The position numbers and the translations under genes were made by a program. From Paracoccaceae bacterium (GTDB taxonomy: Bacteria > Pseudomonadota > Alphaproteobacteria > Rhodobacterales > Rhodobacteraceae): DNA of 59,265 bases. The stretch covers positions 1 through 59,265 of the forward strand of contig JAQWQJ010000058.1 of assembly GCA_029244725.1 (NCBI GenBank), written 5' to 3'. Under the pieces are notes generated by a model that saw nothing but the letters and a program-made list of their open reading frames with translations, was not told where the DNA came from and made no database searches. Position 1 is the first letter of the stretch; the number at the start of each line of letters is the position of its first letter. Below are positions 8,642-16,370 of this stretch, one piece after another.

Positions 8642-10477
8642 TCACTCAGCAGCGACGCCGGTCTCTGTTTCGCTTTCGGCAAGTTGCATGTGCCAAAGGG
8701 CAGCATACCGGCCATCTTGCGCCAGTAATTCGTCATGGTGACCACGCTCAACGATCCGGCCGTCTTCAAGAACAACGATTTCATCCGCCTCGACGATTGT
8801 GGACAAACGGTGCGCAATCGTCAGAACAGTACGCCCCTCGCCAGCCCGCCCAAGAGCCTCTTTAATCTCATGTTCGGTTTCCGTATCGAGAGCTGAGGTT
8901 GCCTCATCCAGCAACAATATTGGCGGATTTTTTAGCAATGTCCGGGCAATTCCAACGCGCTGCTTTTCACCGCCGGAAAGCTTTAAGCCGCGCTCACCAA
9001 CGGTCGTTTCGTAGCCATCGGGTAAACTACTGATGAAGTCATGAATTTGGGCCGCTTTTGCAGCGGCGATCACGTCTTCATGTGTCGCGCCAGCTTTGCC
9101 GTAGGCAATGTTGTAACCTACAGTATCGTTAAACAGCACAGTGTCTTGAGGAACCACGCCGATCGAGTCATGCAGGCTGGTTTGGGTCACGTCGCGCACA
9201 TCCTGACCGTCGATCCTAAGCGCACCATCCGTGACATCGTAAAAGCGGAACAACAATCGCCCGATCGTCGACTTTCCGGACCCCGAGGGACCAACAATGG
9301 CGACCGTTTTACCGTGCTCAACCTCAAGTGACACACCCTTTAAAATGGGACGATCTTCTGAGTATCCGAAATGAAGATTATCCAAAGTCACCTTACCTGA
9401 GGAAACATTAATCGCGGGCGCATTCGGTTTGTCAGTGATCTCGGCTGGTTGCTCAAGAAGATCAAACATTTCACCCATATCAACAAGCGCTTGGCGAATT
9501 TCGCGGTAAACAGTCCCGAGGAAACCCAAAGGCAAAGTAATCTGGATCATATAGGCATTGACCATGACGAACTCGCCAACGCTCAAAACGCCTTGCTGGA
9601 CGCCAAGCGCGGCCATAACCATCACACTAACCAAACCAGCGGTGATGATAACTGTCTGACCGCCATTTAAGAACGCCAGCGACTGAGCCGTGATAATGGC
9701 GTTCTTTTCATAGCCTCGCATGGATTGATCGTAGCGTTCGGCCTCACGCTCTTCGGCGCCGAAGTATTTGACGGTCTCGAAATTCAGCAGGCTATCAATC
9801 GCCTTTTGGTTGGCGTCTGTGTCCTGCTCATTCATGCGCCGTCGAATTTGCACGCGCCATTCAGTTATTCGGAATGTGAACCAAATATAGATGCCGATCG
9901 TAGAAGTGATTACGCCAAGGTAAGGCAATCCCAGCTGGTACCCCAGATAAGCGGTGACCATTACAAGTTCGAGGATCAGCGGGCCCAAATTGAACAGCAT
10001 AAAGCGCAGCAGGAATTCTACGCCTTTAACGCCACGCTCAATAATACGGCTAAGGCCACCTGTTTTACGGTTGATGTGATACCGCATCGAAAGATTGTGG
10101 ATATGCGTAAAGGTTTCCAGCGCGACGCGACGCAGCGCCCTCTGGGCGACCCTTGCAAAGACACTGTCGCGCAATTGCTGGAAAACAACAGCAAGCAGTC
10201 GAACCGCGCCATATGCGAACGTCAAACCTACCGCGCCGAGCACAAGATCTGATGCACCGCTGTCTGACAGGGCGTCAACCGATTTGCCCAATAGAAGTGG
10301 TGTCCCAAAAGCGACTATCTTTGCCAACAGCAAAAGCACCATCGCGACCACAACACGCCACTTCACCCAGAACTGACCCTCGGGCCACAAATAGGGAAGC
10401 ACTTTGCGAATGGTCCGAGTGCCGGATCCTTTTTGGCGCGAGATTTCATCTTCGCTGGCCGTTGCCCAACCTGCCAT
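8642..10477 (-). CDS. Atm1-type ABC exporter, fused membrane and ATPase domains
   Basis: A half-transporter of 611 residues with an N-terminal six-helix membrane domain (about 40-330) and a C-terminal nucleotide-binding domain. The latter shows Walker A GPSGSGKST (about 385-395), the signature LSGGEKQRVG, Walker B LLLDEATSALD and the IAHRLST H-loop. FETVKYFGAEEREAERY and NGGQTVIITAGL are typical of the ABCB7/Atm1 group, which exports glutathione-linked sulfur or metal compounds from the cytosol. Start is placed at ATG 10477, with GGGGGAC 7 nt upstream; a TTG 15 nt earlier would overlap that site. Transcription is insulated from the LysM gene by a terminator. Confidence 0.9.
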   Translation of the reverse strand: MAGWATASEDEISRQKGSGTRTIRKVLPYLWPEGQFWVKWRVVVAMVLLLLAKIVAFGTPLLLGKSVDALSDSGASDLVLGAVGLTFAYGAVRLLAVVFQQLRDSVFARVAQRALRRVALETFTHIHNLSMRYHINRKTGGLSRIIERGVKGVEFLLRFMLFNLGPLILELVMVTAYLGYQLGLPYLGVITSTIGIYIWFTFRITEWRVQIRRRMNEQDTDANQKAIDSLLNFETVKYFGAEEREAERYDQSMRGYEKNAIITAQSLAFLNGGQTVIITAGLVSVMVMAALGVQQGVLSVGEFVMVNAYMIQITLPLGFLGTVYREIRQALVDMGEMFDLLEQPAEITDKPNAPAINVSSGKVTLDNLHFGYSEDRPILKGVSLEVEHGKTVAIVGPSGSGKSTIGRLLFRFYDVTDGALRIDGQDVRDVTQTSLHDSIGVVPQDTVLFNDTVGYNIAYGKAGATHEDVIAAAKAAQIHDFISSLPDGYETTVGERGLKLSGGEKQRVGIARTLLKNPPILLLDEATSALDTETEHEIKEALGRAGEGRTVLTIAHRLSTIVEADEIVVLEDGRIVERGHHDELLAQDGRYAALWHMQLAESETETGVAAE

Positions 10478-10490
10478 GTAGCCGTCCCCC

Positions 10491-10517
10491 AATAAAAAAA
10501 GCGAACCCTAAGGTTCG
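10491..10517 (-). terminator. Rho-independent terminator after the LysM gene
   Basis: On the minus strand GCGAACC and GGTTCGC pair across TTAG, followed by TTTTTTTATT. It lies 24 nt past the LysM gene stop and immediately before the ABC gene's Shine-Dalgarno. Confidence 0.85.
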
Positions 10518-10540
10518 CCTTTATCTATGTGTTGGACTGC

Positions 10541-12334
10541 TTATTGACCAGAGGTGCGCTTCTTTTTCTTAGCACCCGGCGGGGCCGGCAATTCGAATAT
10601 CTGCCCTGGGTAGATAAGATGCGGACTGCGTATCTGATCTTTGTTGGCCTCAAAGATATTCACGTAAAGAACGCCGCTACCGTATGTTTCACGCGAAATT
10701 GCCCAAAGGGTGGACCCGGGCTGAACAACCTCAACCGAAACCAGAGGCTTGCGGGACTGAGCGGCCTCAACAACTTTTGCGGGTTCCTCACGCTTAAACG
10801 GTGTTTCCACACGTTGAACAACCTCACCCTGTTCATCGACTTGATCGACGCGAAGCGTGTAGACACCGGGTTCGACGTCGACCAACTCGGCCTGCCACTC
10901 ACCGGGCTCGGGTACCTCAAGTACAGCGATCTGCACGTTATTCAGATAAACACGCAAAAACCCTGCCGGACTAAAGCCCGAGATTTGAACTTCGCCGGCG
11001 TCAGAATAAGAAATCGCTGCAATAGACAACTGGTCTAACACCTGAGGCGTGCTGGCCGCGGGTTGAAGAACCGTCACGTTATCGTTTTCAACTAAGATTA
11101 CCGCTGGCGATGAGTCTTCGACCACCTCAACTTTAATCGGCGCAGTCTCTGCTACTGGCTCACTAGCAGTTTCCGCCTCGACAATTGTCGACTCTTCAGA
11201 CGTTGCAGGCTCTTCAACCATTGGCGTTTCTTCAACCGCAGGCTCTTGCGAGGACGGTTCAGCGGTATCTATTTCAGCACTTTCAGTCGATACTTCAGCA
11301 ATTTCGACGGTACCTTCTTCGAGGGCCGGTTCCGTGTCCGACGTGGCTTGTACAACTTCAGTGGTTTCAGCTGAAGCATCCGTTGCCAAATCGGCGCTCT
11401 CGGTTTCAACAGCTGGCGTAACTTGAGCGACTTCTGTTTCCTCTGTCGCAACTTCAGTATCACCATTTTGAACAGAAACCGTTCCTTCGGTTTCGTCACT
11501 TAGCTCAGCAACAGGTTCTGCAACCTCAGCCATCTCAACTGTTGCGTCGCCTTCCGAATTAGAAGCACTGTCCGTCATCTCGACAGCATCGGTATCAACT
11601 TCGACTGCCGCAACGCCTACGCTCTCTGAGGTATCTTCGGCTACAGGATCATCCTCAACCGAAGCTTCATCAGTTGCCTCAACGACTACTACATCAGGTT
11701 CCACTTCGGCCACTTGTCGTACAACCGGCGCAATAATCACCTGCGCGTCGGACATAAGAATTCTGTCAGCGTTCTTCGCACTTAGTGTAATAACCCGCGC
11801 ATGTTCGGACTCGCCGAGTTCCAAGAACGCAACGAATTGACCAGACCCGTCTGCTTCAACCGTTTCCGCGACTTCGCCGTCAACCAATATTGATATCATC
11901 CAGCCCGCAGGACCAGTGCCCGCTACAACGGTCATACCGTCGCTTTCAACTCGCACCACATCAAAGGTCGGCACTGCAAATTCAATCTCGGCGACCGGCT
12001 CTTGATCCTGTTGGTCTTCTTCTACGACTTCTTCGACCTCGGTTGTGTCCGGCACATCAGCAACGCTATCCTCAACGGTTTCTTCAACCTCGTCAGCATC
12101 CCTTTCGACTTCGGAATGTACCTCAGTAGGTTCGGTCGATTGCTCAGGTGCAACTTCAGTAACAGCCACTTCCGTTTCGTCGGCAACTGAAGCAACCGCC
12201 AAAGGCGCATCCGACGCTTCAATAACAGGCGCTGGTTTAAACCAATTCGTTTGAGAATATATCGCCCATCCGGCGACCCCTACCACGACGGCACCAATGG
12301 CAACCGTTTGATACAATCCAAGCTTTGAGAACAT
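10541..12334 (-). CDS. Membrane-anchored acidic protein with C-terminal LysM domain
   Basis: A 597-residue envelope protein. An N-terminal hydrophobic segment (about 8-27) anchors it, most of the chain facing the periplasm. Residues about 40-430 contain long stretches built almost only of Glu, Val, Thr, Ala, Asp and Ser. A predicted beta domain around 125-205 (GMTVVAGTGPAGWMISILVDG) and a second at about 425-515 (VQISGFSPAGFLRVYLNN) resemble each other. The C terminus (about 535-585) is a LysM peptidoglycan-binding module, VQPGSTLWAISRETYG to PHLIYPGQIFELP, followed by a basic tail. It probably tethers to or spans toward peptidoglycan. Divergent from the LOG gene. Confidence 0.85.
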   Translation of the reverse strand: MFSKLGLYQTVAIGAVVVGVAGWAIYSQTNWFKPAPVIEASDAPLAVASVADETEVAVTEVAPEQSTEPTEVHSEVERDADEVEETVEDSVADVPDTTEVEEVVEEDQQDQEPVAEIEFAVPTFDVVRVESDGMTVVAGTGPAGWMISILVDGEVAETVEADGSGQFVAFLELGESEHARVITLSAKNADRILMSDAQVIIAPVVRQVAEVEPDVVVVEATDEASVEDDPVAEDTSESVGVAAVEVDTDAVEMTDSASNSEGDATVEMAEVAEPVAELSDETEGTVSVQNGDTEVATEETEVAQVTPAVETESADLATDASAETTEVVQATSDTEPALEEGTVEIAEVSTESAEIDTAEPSSQEPAVEETPMVEEPATSEESTIVEAETASEPVAETAPIKVEVVEDSSPAVILVENDNVTVLQPAASTPQVLDQLSIAAISYSDAGEVQISGFSPAGFLRVYLNNVQIAVLEVPEPGEWQAELVDVEPGVYTLRVDQVDEQGEVVQRVETPFKREEPAKVVEAAQSRKPLVSVEVVQPGSTLWAISRETYGSGVLYVNIFEANKDQIRSPHLIYPGQIFELPAPPGAKKKKRTSGQ

Positions 12335-12439
12335 TCTTTTGTCTATCTTTCATTGCGCCACTGACTTGGCGGTTGAGGGACAGTATCAACGCGGGTATCA
12401 GAGGTCAAAAGCCCCCTGAACTTTTCAGTAGGAAAAAAG

Positions 12440-12994
12440 ATGAAACAAGCCTCTATTTGCGTTTTTTGCGGCTCTCGCACCGGTGATCACGCTGACTACA
12501 TGTTGGCTGCCACCAGATTCGGCGCATCGTTTGCCGAAAACAATTGGCGGTTGGTCTATGGCGCAGGGGACATTGGATTGATGGGCGCAGTCGCCCGCGC
12601 CGCACAAGACAGCGGAGCAGAGACGTTCGGCGTCATTCCTACGCACTTGCTAAAAAAGGAAGTCGGTAAACGAGATTTGACGAATTTTATCGTCACCGAA
12701 AACATGCATGAGCGCAAGAAAGTGATGTTCATGAACTCAGATGCCGTCGTTATATTGCCGGGCGGTGCAGGCACAATGGACGAATTTTTTGAGGTACTAA
12801 CTTGGCGCCAGTTGGGTCTGCACGACAAACCTATTTTCGTGCTAAACACGCAAGGCTATTGGGACGGATTGCTTGATCTTCTTGATAATGTGACCAAAGG
12901 CGGCTTTGCCGATCAATCGCTTCTTACTTATTTCAAGGTTGAAAAAGACGCGGAAGCATTAGAAGCTTCGCTGAAAGAAGCATTGGCAAAATAG
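12440..12994 (+). CDS. LOG-family nucleoside monophosphate phosphoribohydrolase
   Basis: A 184-residue TIGR00730/LOG protein. These enzymes cleave nucleoside 5'-monophosphates (including cytokinin ribotides) to base and ribose 5-phosphate. Hallmarks are MHERKK (89-94) and PGGAGTMDE (107-115), which form the active site, plus the Rossmann start FCGSRTG. The ATG has AGGAAAAAAG directly upstream. It is divergent from the LysM gene and followed 10 nt later by a 47-residue membrane protein and then gap. Bacterial members are often annotated as lysine decarboxylase in error; the motifs favour phosphoribohydrolase. Physiological substrate is not known here. Confidence 0.9.
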   Translation: MKQASICVFCGSRTGDHADYMLAATRFGASFAENNWRLVYGAGDIGLMGAVARAAQDSGAETFGVIPTHLLKKEVGKRDLTNFIVTENMHERKKVMFMNSDAVVILPGGAGTMDEFFEVLTWRQLGLHDKPIFVLNTQGYWDGLLDLLDNVTKGGFADQSLLTYFKVEKDAEALEASLKEALAK

Positions 12995-13004
12995 GTCCAC
13001 ACGC

Positions 13005-13148
13005 ATGACCAACACTCTCGCCCTGTATTTTGGCGCCTTTCTGGTGGTCATCGTCGGCGTGGATTTGCTCTATTTTGATTGGTATTACACCGTTTTCTGG
13101 ACCAGAAAATTGGTCGAGCTGATTGAATACATCGCAATCTGGCGCTGA
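13005..13148 (+). CDS. Conserved 47-residue single-span membrane protein
   Basis: A short gene between the LOG gene and gap. Its 47-residue product has one hydrophobic helix (LALYFGAFLVVIVGVDLLYF, about 5-24), then an aromatic stretch DWYYTVFW and the ending RKLVELIEYIAIWR. I recall Rhodobacterales genomes carrying similarly sized proteins ending in R-K-x-x-[DE]-L-I-E-Y-x-A-F/I-W-R beside gap, which supports a real gene. It starts 10 nt after the LOG stop, consistent with one transcript; the Shine-Dalgarno is poor. About 100 bp separate it from gap. No function is known to me. Confidence 0.7.
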   Translation: MTNTLALYFGAFLVVIVGVDLLYFDWYYTVFWTRKLVELIEYIAIWR

Positions 13149-13249
13149 ATCCCTTTCCATTGACCGAATTACCTTGACCTGTAGCCTAAAATGCTTTTGT
13201 AACCGCATTCATAAGTGTTAGCGCTAACGGACTTCGAGAGGATTGCACA

Positions 13250-14311
13250 ATGACCGTAAAAGTTGGGATCAATGGGTTTGGCCGTATTGGAAGAAACATT
13301 CTCCGAGCGATCATCGAATCCGGACGCACCGATATTGAGGTTGTCGCTATCAATGACCTCGGCCCAGTTGAGACAAACGCTCACTTGCTGCAATTTGACA
13401 GCGTCCACGGACGGTTTCCGGTCGAAGTGAAATCAACGGAAACAACAATCGATGTTGGACGTGGCCCCATCCAAGTTACAGCTATTCGCAATCCAGCAGA
13501 ACTTCCGTGGGCCGACGTAGACATCGCCTTTGAATGTACGGGTATCTTTTCTAGCCGCGAGAAGGCAGCACTACATTTGCAGAATGGTTCATCACGCGTG
13601 TTGGTATCTGCACCTTCGCAAGGCGCTGACAAAACAATCGTTTTTGGCGTAAATGACGACACTTTGACTGCCGATGATTTGGTCGTTTCAAACGCGTCTT
13701 GTACCACCAACTGTCTTGCGCCAGTGGCCGATATTCTGAACAAGACCGTGGGCATAAAGCGCGGGTTTATGACCACCATCCATAGCTATACTGGCGATCA
13801 ACCAACGCTGGATACAATGCATTCTGATCTCTATCGTGCGCGCGCTGCAGCGATGTCGATGATCCCAACATCCACCGGTGCTGCCAAAGCTGTAGGCTTG
13901 GTTTTGCCCGAATTGGACGGAAAACTGGACGGCACTGCCATTCGCGTACCAACGCCAAATGTATCGGTCGTTGATCTGACGTTCGAGGCTGAGCGCGACA
14001 CGACTGTTGAAGAGATTAACGCCGCGATCCACGAGGCCGCATCTGGTGCATTAAACGGAGTGTTGGATGCAACTGATCGCAAATTGGTTTCGATGGATTT
14101 CAACCACGACGCCCATAGTTCGATCTTTGCAACGGATCAAACCAAAGTCATGGATGGCAACATGGTCCGCATTCTGACTTGGTACGACAATGAATGGGGC
14201 TTCTCGAACCGCATGGCTGATACGGCTGTTGCGATGGGAAAGTTTCTTAAATCTGATTCCGCGGGTGCAGGCAAAAGTAATTCGACAGAGCGCGCTCTGT
14301 CATTTGCCTAA
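13250..14311 (+). CDS. gap: Glyceraldehyde-3-phosphate dehydrogenase, type I
   Basis: Oxidises and phosphorylates glyceraldehyde 3-phosphate with NAD(P)+ in central carbon metabolism. The Rossmann motif is GINGFGRIGRN (6-16). The catalytic Cys is C151 in SNASCTTNC, with His H178 in TIHSYTGDQ. The sulfate-binding segments SMIPTSTGAAKA and the end WYDNEWGFSNRM are intact. It is 353 residues, about 18-20 longer than usual, because the reading frame runs past the normal end (GKFL) into a Ser/Ala/Gly-rich tail that overlaps the converging coaD stop by 12 nt. A strong GAGAGGA site precedes the ATG. Confidence 0.96.
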   Translation: MTVKVGINGFGRIGRNILRAIIESGRTDIEVVAINDLGPVETNAHLLQFDSVHGRFPVEVKSTETTIDVGRGPIQVTAIRNPAELPWADVDIAFECTGIFSSREKAALHLQNGSSRVLVSAPSQGADKTIVFGVNDDTLTADDLVVSNASCTTNCLAPVADILNKTVGIKRGFMTTIHSYTGDQPTLDTMHSDLYRARAAAMSMIPTSTGAAKAVGLVLPELDGKLDGTAIRVPTPNVSVVDLTFEAERDTTVEEINAAIHEAASGALNGVLDATDRKLVSMDFNHDAHSSIFATDQTKVMDGNMVRILTWYDNEWGFSNRMADTAVAMGKFLKSDSAGAGKSNSTERALSFA

Positions 14312-14794
14312 GCGACTTACCAATGCATCTTTGACGGCGGGCGTGACAAATTTTGTAACGTCCCCGCCAAGGCGCGCAATTTCTTTCACAAGTTTAGAAG
14401 CAATCGCTTGATGTCTGGCTTCGGCCATTAGGAAGACCGTTTCGACGGAACTGTCGAGCGCGCGATTCATACCAACCATTTGAAATTCATACTCAAAATC
14501 TGAAACGGCGCGAAGTCCACGCACGATGACTTGGGCGCCCACATCCCGTGCGCAGTCGATAAGCAAATTCTCAAACGGGTGCGCGACGATCTCGGCTCCG
14601 GTCTCTTTTGACAACAAAGCACATTCGCTTTCAATCATCGAAACGCGCTCTTCCAGAGAAAAAAGTGGCCCCTTATCGCGATTGATCGCTACGCCAATCA
14701 CCAAACGATCGACCAATAACGACGCACGCTTGATGATATCCAAATGTCCCAATGTCACCGGATCGAATGTGCCGGGGTAGAGGCCAATGCGCAT
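14300..14794 (-). CDS. coaD: Phosphopantetheine adenylyltransferase
   Basis: Penultimate enzyme of coenzyme A synthesis, joining 4'-phosphopantetheine and ATP. The 164-residue product has the nucleotidyltransferase T-x-G-H motif in PGTFDPVTLGHLDI (H17), the RGLRAVSDFEYEFQM pantetheine-binding segment (about 87-101) and the C-terminal IASKLVKEIARLGGDV, equivalent to the ISSTxVRE motif with T/S replaced by K. The ATG has TAGGAGA upstream. It converges with gap and overlaps its 3' end. The next gene, encoding CBS domains, is upstream on the same strand at 79 nt. Confidence 0.95.
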   Translation of the reverse strand: MRIGLYPGTFDPVTLGHLDIIKRASLLVDRLVIGVAINRDKGPLFSLEERVSMIESECALLSKETGAEIVAHPFENLLIDCARDVGAQVIVRGLRAVSDFEYEFQMVGMNRALDSSVETVFLMAEARHQAIASKLVKEIARLGGDVTKFVTPAVKDALVSRLGK

Positions 14795-14873
14795 AGGATT
14801 CTCCTATCAAAACTTTCTGGCACGCAACTATATCGCGCGTACAAATGCAAGATGCACCTGCAGAAACTTAGTT

Positions 14874-15308
14874 TTAGTGACCCATTATCATGCCTTGAAG
14901 GGCATCTTTTTCCATCGACAACTCAGACAAACGCGCGGCAACCAGATCGCCAATAGTCACAATCCCAACCATCTTTCCGTTATCCTCAACTGGCATATGG
15001 CGAAAACGGCCATCGGTCATGCGCTGCATAATAGCATCCGCAGTTTCATCAAGGCCGCACGTTTTGACGTTCTTTGTCATAACCGTGCCAACTTCAAAAT
15101 CGAGACATTTGGCACCGTTTTGCGCAACCACTCGAACGATGTCTCGTTCAGAAATGATGCCATCCGCCGTATCACCGTCGGCAGAAACGATCAGTCCACC
15201 AATATGTTTTTCCGCAAGGATTGCCGAGACCTCTGATATTTTCGCGCTTGGCATCACTGAAATAACGCCGGTTGAACCTTTGGATTTAAGGATTTGTTGC
15301 ACGAGCAT
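14874..15308 (-). CDS. CBS-domain pair protein
   Basis: A 144-residue protein made of two CBS motifs (about 8-60 and 75-130), recognisable from VISVMPSAKISEVSAILAEKHIGGLIV, GIISERDIVR and RHMPVEDNGKMVGIVTIGDLV. Tandem CBS modules bind adenosine nucleotides such as AMP, ATP or SAM and usually act as regulatory subunits; here no catalytic domain is attached, so a partner protein is presumed. The ATG has CGGAGG 7 nt upstream. It may be co-transcribed with coaD. Molecular role is open. Confidence 0.88.
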   Translation of the reverse strand: MLVQQILKSKGSTGVISVMPSAKISEVSAILAEKHIGGLIVSADGDTADGIISERDIVRVVAQNGAKCLDFEVGTVMTKNVKTCGLDETADAIMQRMTDGRFRHMPVEDNGKMVGIVTIGDLVAARLSELSMEKDALQGMIMGH

Positions 15309-15368
15309 CGAATTGCCTCCGTAAGAAATTTACATTGTCTCTAGGATCGCCGCAATCTTGTGGGGGTG

Positions 15369-16268
15369 TCAAGTTTCAGACTGCAATCGCGACACTTCGT
15401 TACGGATCCCACTGACCAGCGCCTCGGTGAAGCGGTTCATTCGTTCTAACCGTCGATCATCTTGGTGACGAATTAGGTAAAATGACCGAGTAAGAGAGAA
15501 TTGATCCGGCAAAACACGCACCAGTCGCCGCATAAACGGAGCGGCGGCAAAGTCATGGACGATCCCTATCCCATTGCCCTGACGGATCCACGCCATTTGA
15601 ACAGAAACGGAATTTGAGGCAAGCGCGACACGCTCAATCCCCATCGCCGAAAGGTAATCCAGCTCTTTATCAAAGATCATATCGGGGATGTATCCCACGA
15701 TTTTATGCGCGGCCAGGTCATCCAGGGACTCAATTGTTTCGTGGTTTCTCAGATAGTTTCGCGCTCCGACGAGGCTAAGTGAGTAATCGGTAATTTTTTG
15801 AACACTCAACCGCCCTGCTGTTGGTTGGCTAACACCGATTGCCAAATCCGCTTCACGTTTGGTTAGATTGAACACACGCGGAAGCGAGACGATCTGAATA
15901 TCCAAGTCAGGATTGGTTTCTGAAATCTGCGCACATACCTGCGGTAAAATGAAAGTCGCACACCCATCAGGGGCACCAATCCGAATTTGCCCAGACAGCT
16001 GGCCTGACGTTCCCGCCAATTCTTCCACCGCGCCTTCCATCGCCTGCTCGGCTCGCTCTGCATGCGCAAACAAGCGCTGACCTGCATCCGTCGGTGCGTA
16101 GCCTTGCGGTGATTTAGCAAACAACGGTGTTCCAAGCGCTTCTTCAAGTCGCGCAATCCGCCGACCAACAGTAGCCGGATCGACTTTCAATTCTCGCCCA
16201 GCACCAGACAGACTTTCCGTCCGCGCAACCGCAAGAAAAATCCGCATATCATCCCACTGAGGATCCAT
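15369..16268 (-). CDS. LysR-family transcriptional regulator, divergent from mmsA
   Basis: A 299-residue LysR regulator. The N-terminal winged helix (about 3-65) reads DDMRIFLAVARTESLSGAG then DPATVGRRIARLEEALGTPLF. A periplasmic-binding-like effector domain occupies about 90-295. Start is placed at ATG 16268, which has GAGGGG upstream; a TTG 18 nt earlier is an alternative. It is divergent from mmsA with about 100 bp between, the classic layout for a LysR activator of its neighbour, so control of valine catabolism is likely. The ligand is not known. Confidence is high for the family and moderate for the target. Confidence 0.9.
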   Translation of the reverse strand: MDPQWDDMRIFLAVARTESLSGAGRELKVDPATVGRRIARLEEALGTPLFAKSPQGYAPTDAGQRLFAHAERAEQAMEGAVEELAGTSGQLSGQIRIGAPDGCATFILPQVCAQISETNPDLDIQIVSLPRVFNLTKREADLAIGVSQPTAGRLSVQKITDYSLSLVGARNYLRNHETIESLDDLAAHKIVGYIPDMIFDKELDYLSAMGIERVALASNSVSVQMAWIRQGNGIGIVHDFAAAPFMRRLVRVLPDQFSLTRSFYLIRHQDDRRLERMNRFTEALVSGIRNEVSRLQSET

Positions 16269-16370
16269 TTCAATACCCCTCTGCAAAAATGCAAAACCCT
16301 TTTGGTATATTGCCTCTTTTTCATCAATTTTCGCAAGATTAAACTTCGCGCAGATATTGGAGACTAAAAA

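Noticed and set aside
9725-10252. A 175-codon plus-strand frame inside the ABC exporter gene
   Set aside because: It lies opposite the well-supported membrane domain of the exporter on the other strand, and its translation has no family resemblance. It is a shadow frame from codon bias.
11050-11750. Plus-strand frames (e.g. 11185-11421) opposite the LysM gene's acidic region
   Set aside because: They arise from the repetitive Glu/Val/Thr codons on the other strand and have Leu/Gln-rich low-complexity translations.
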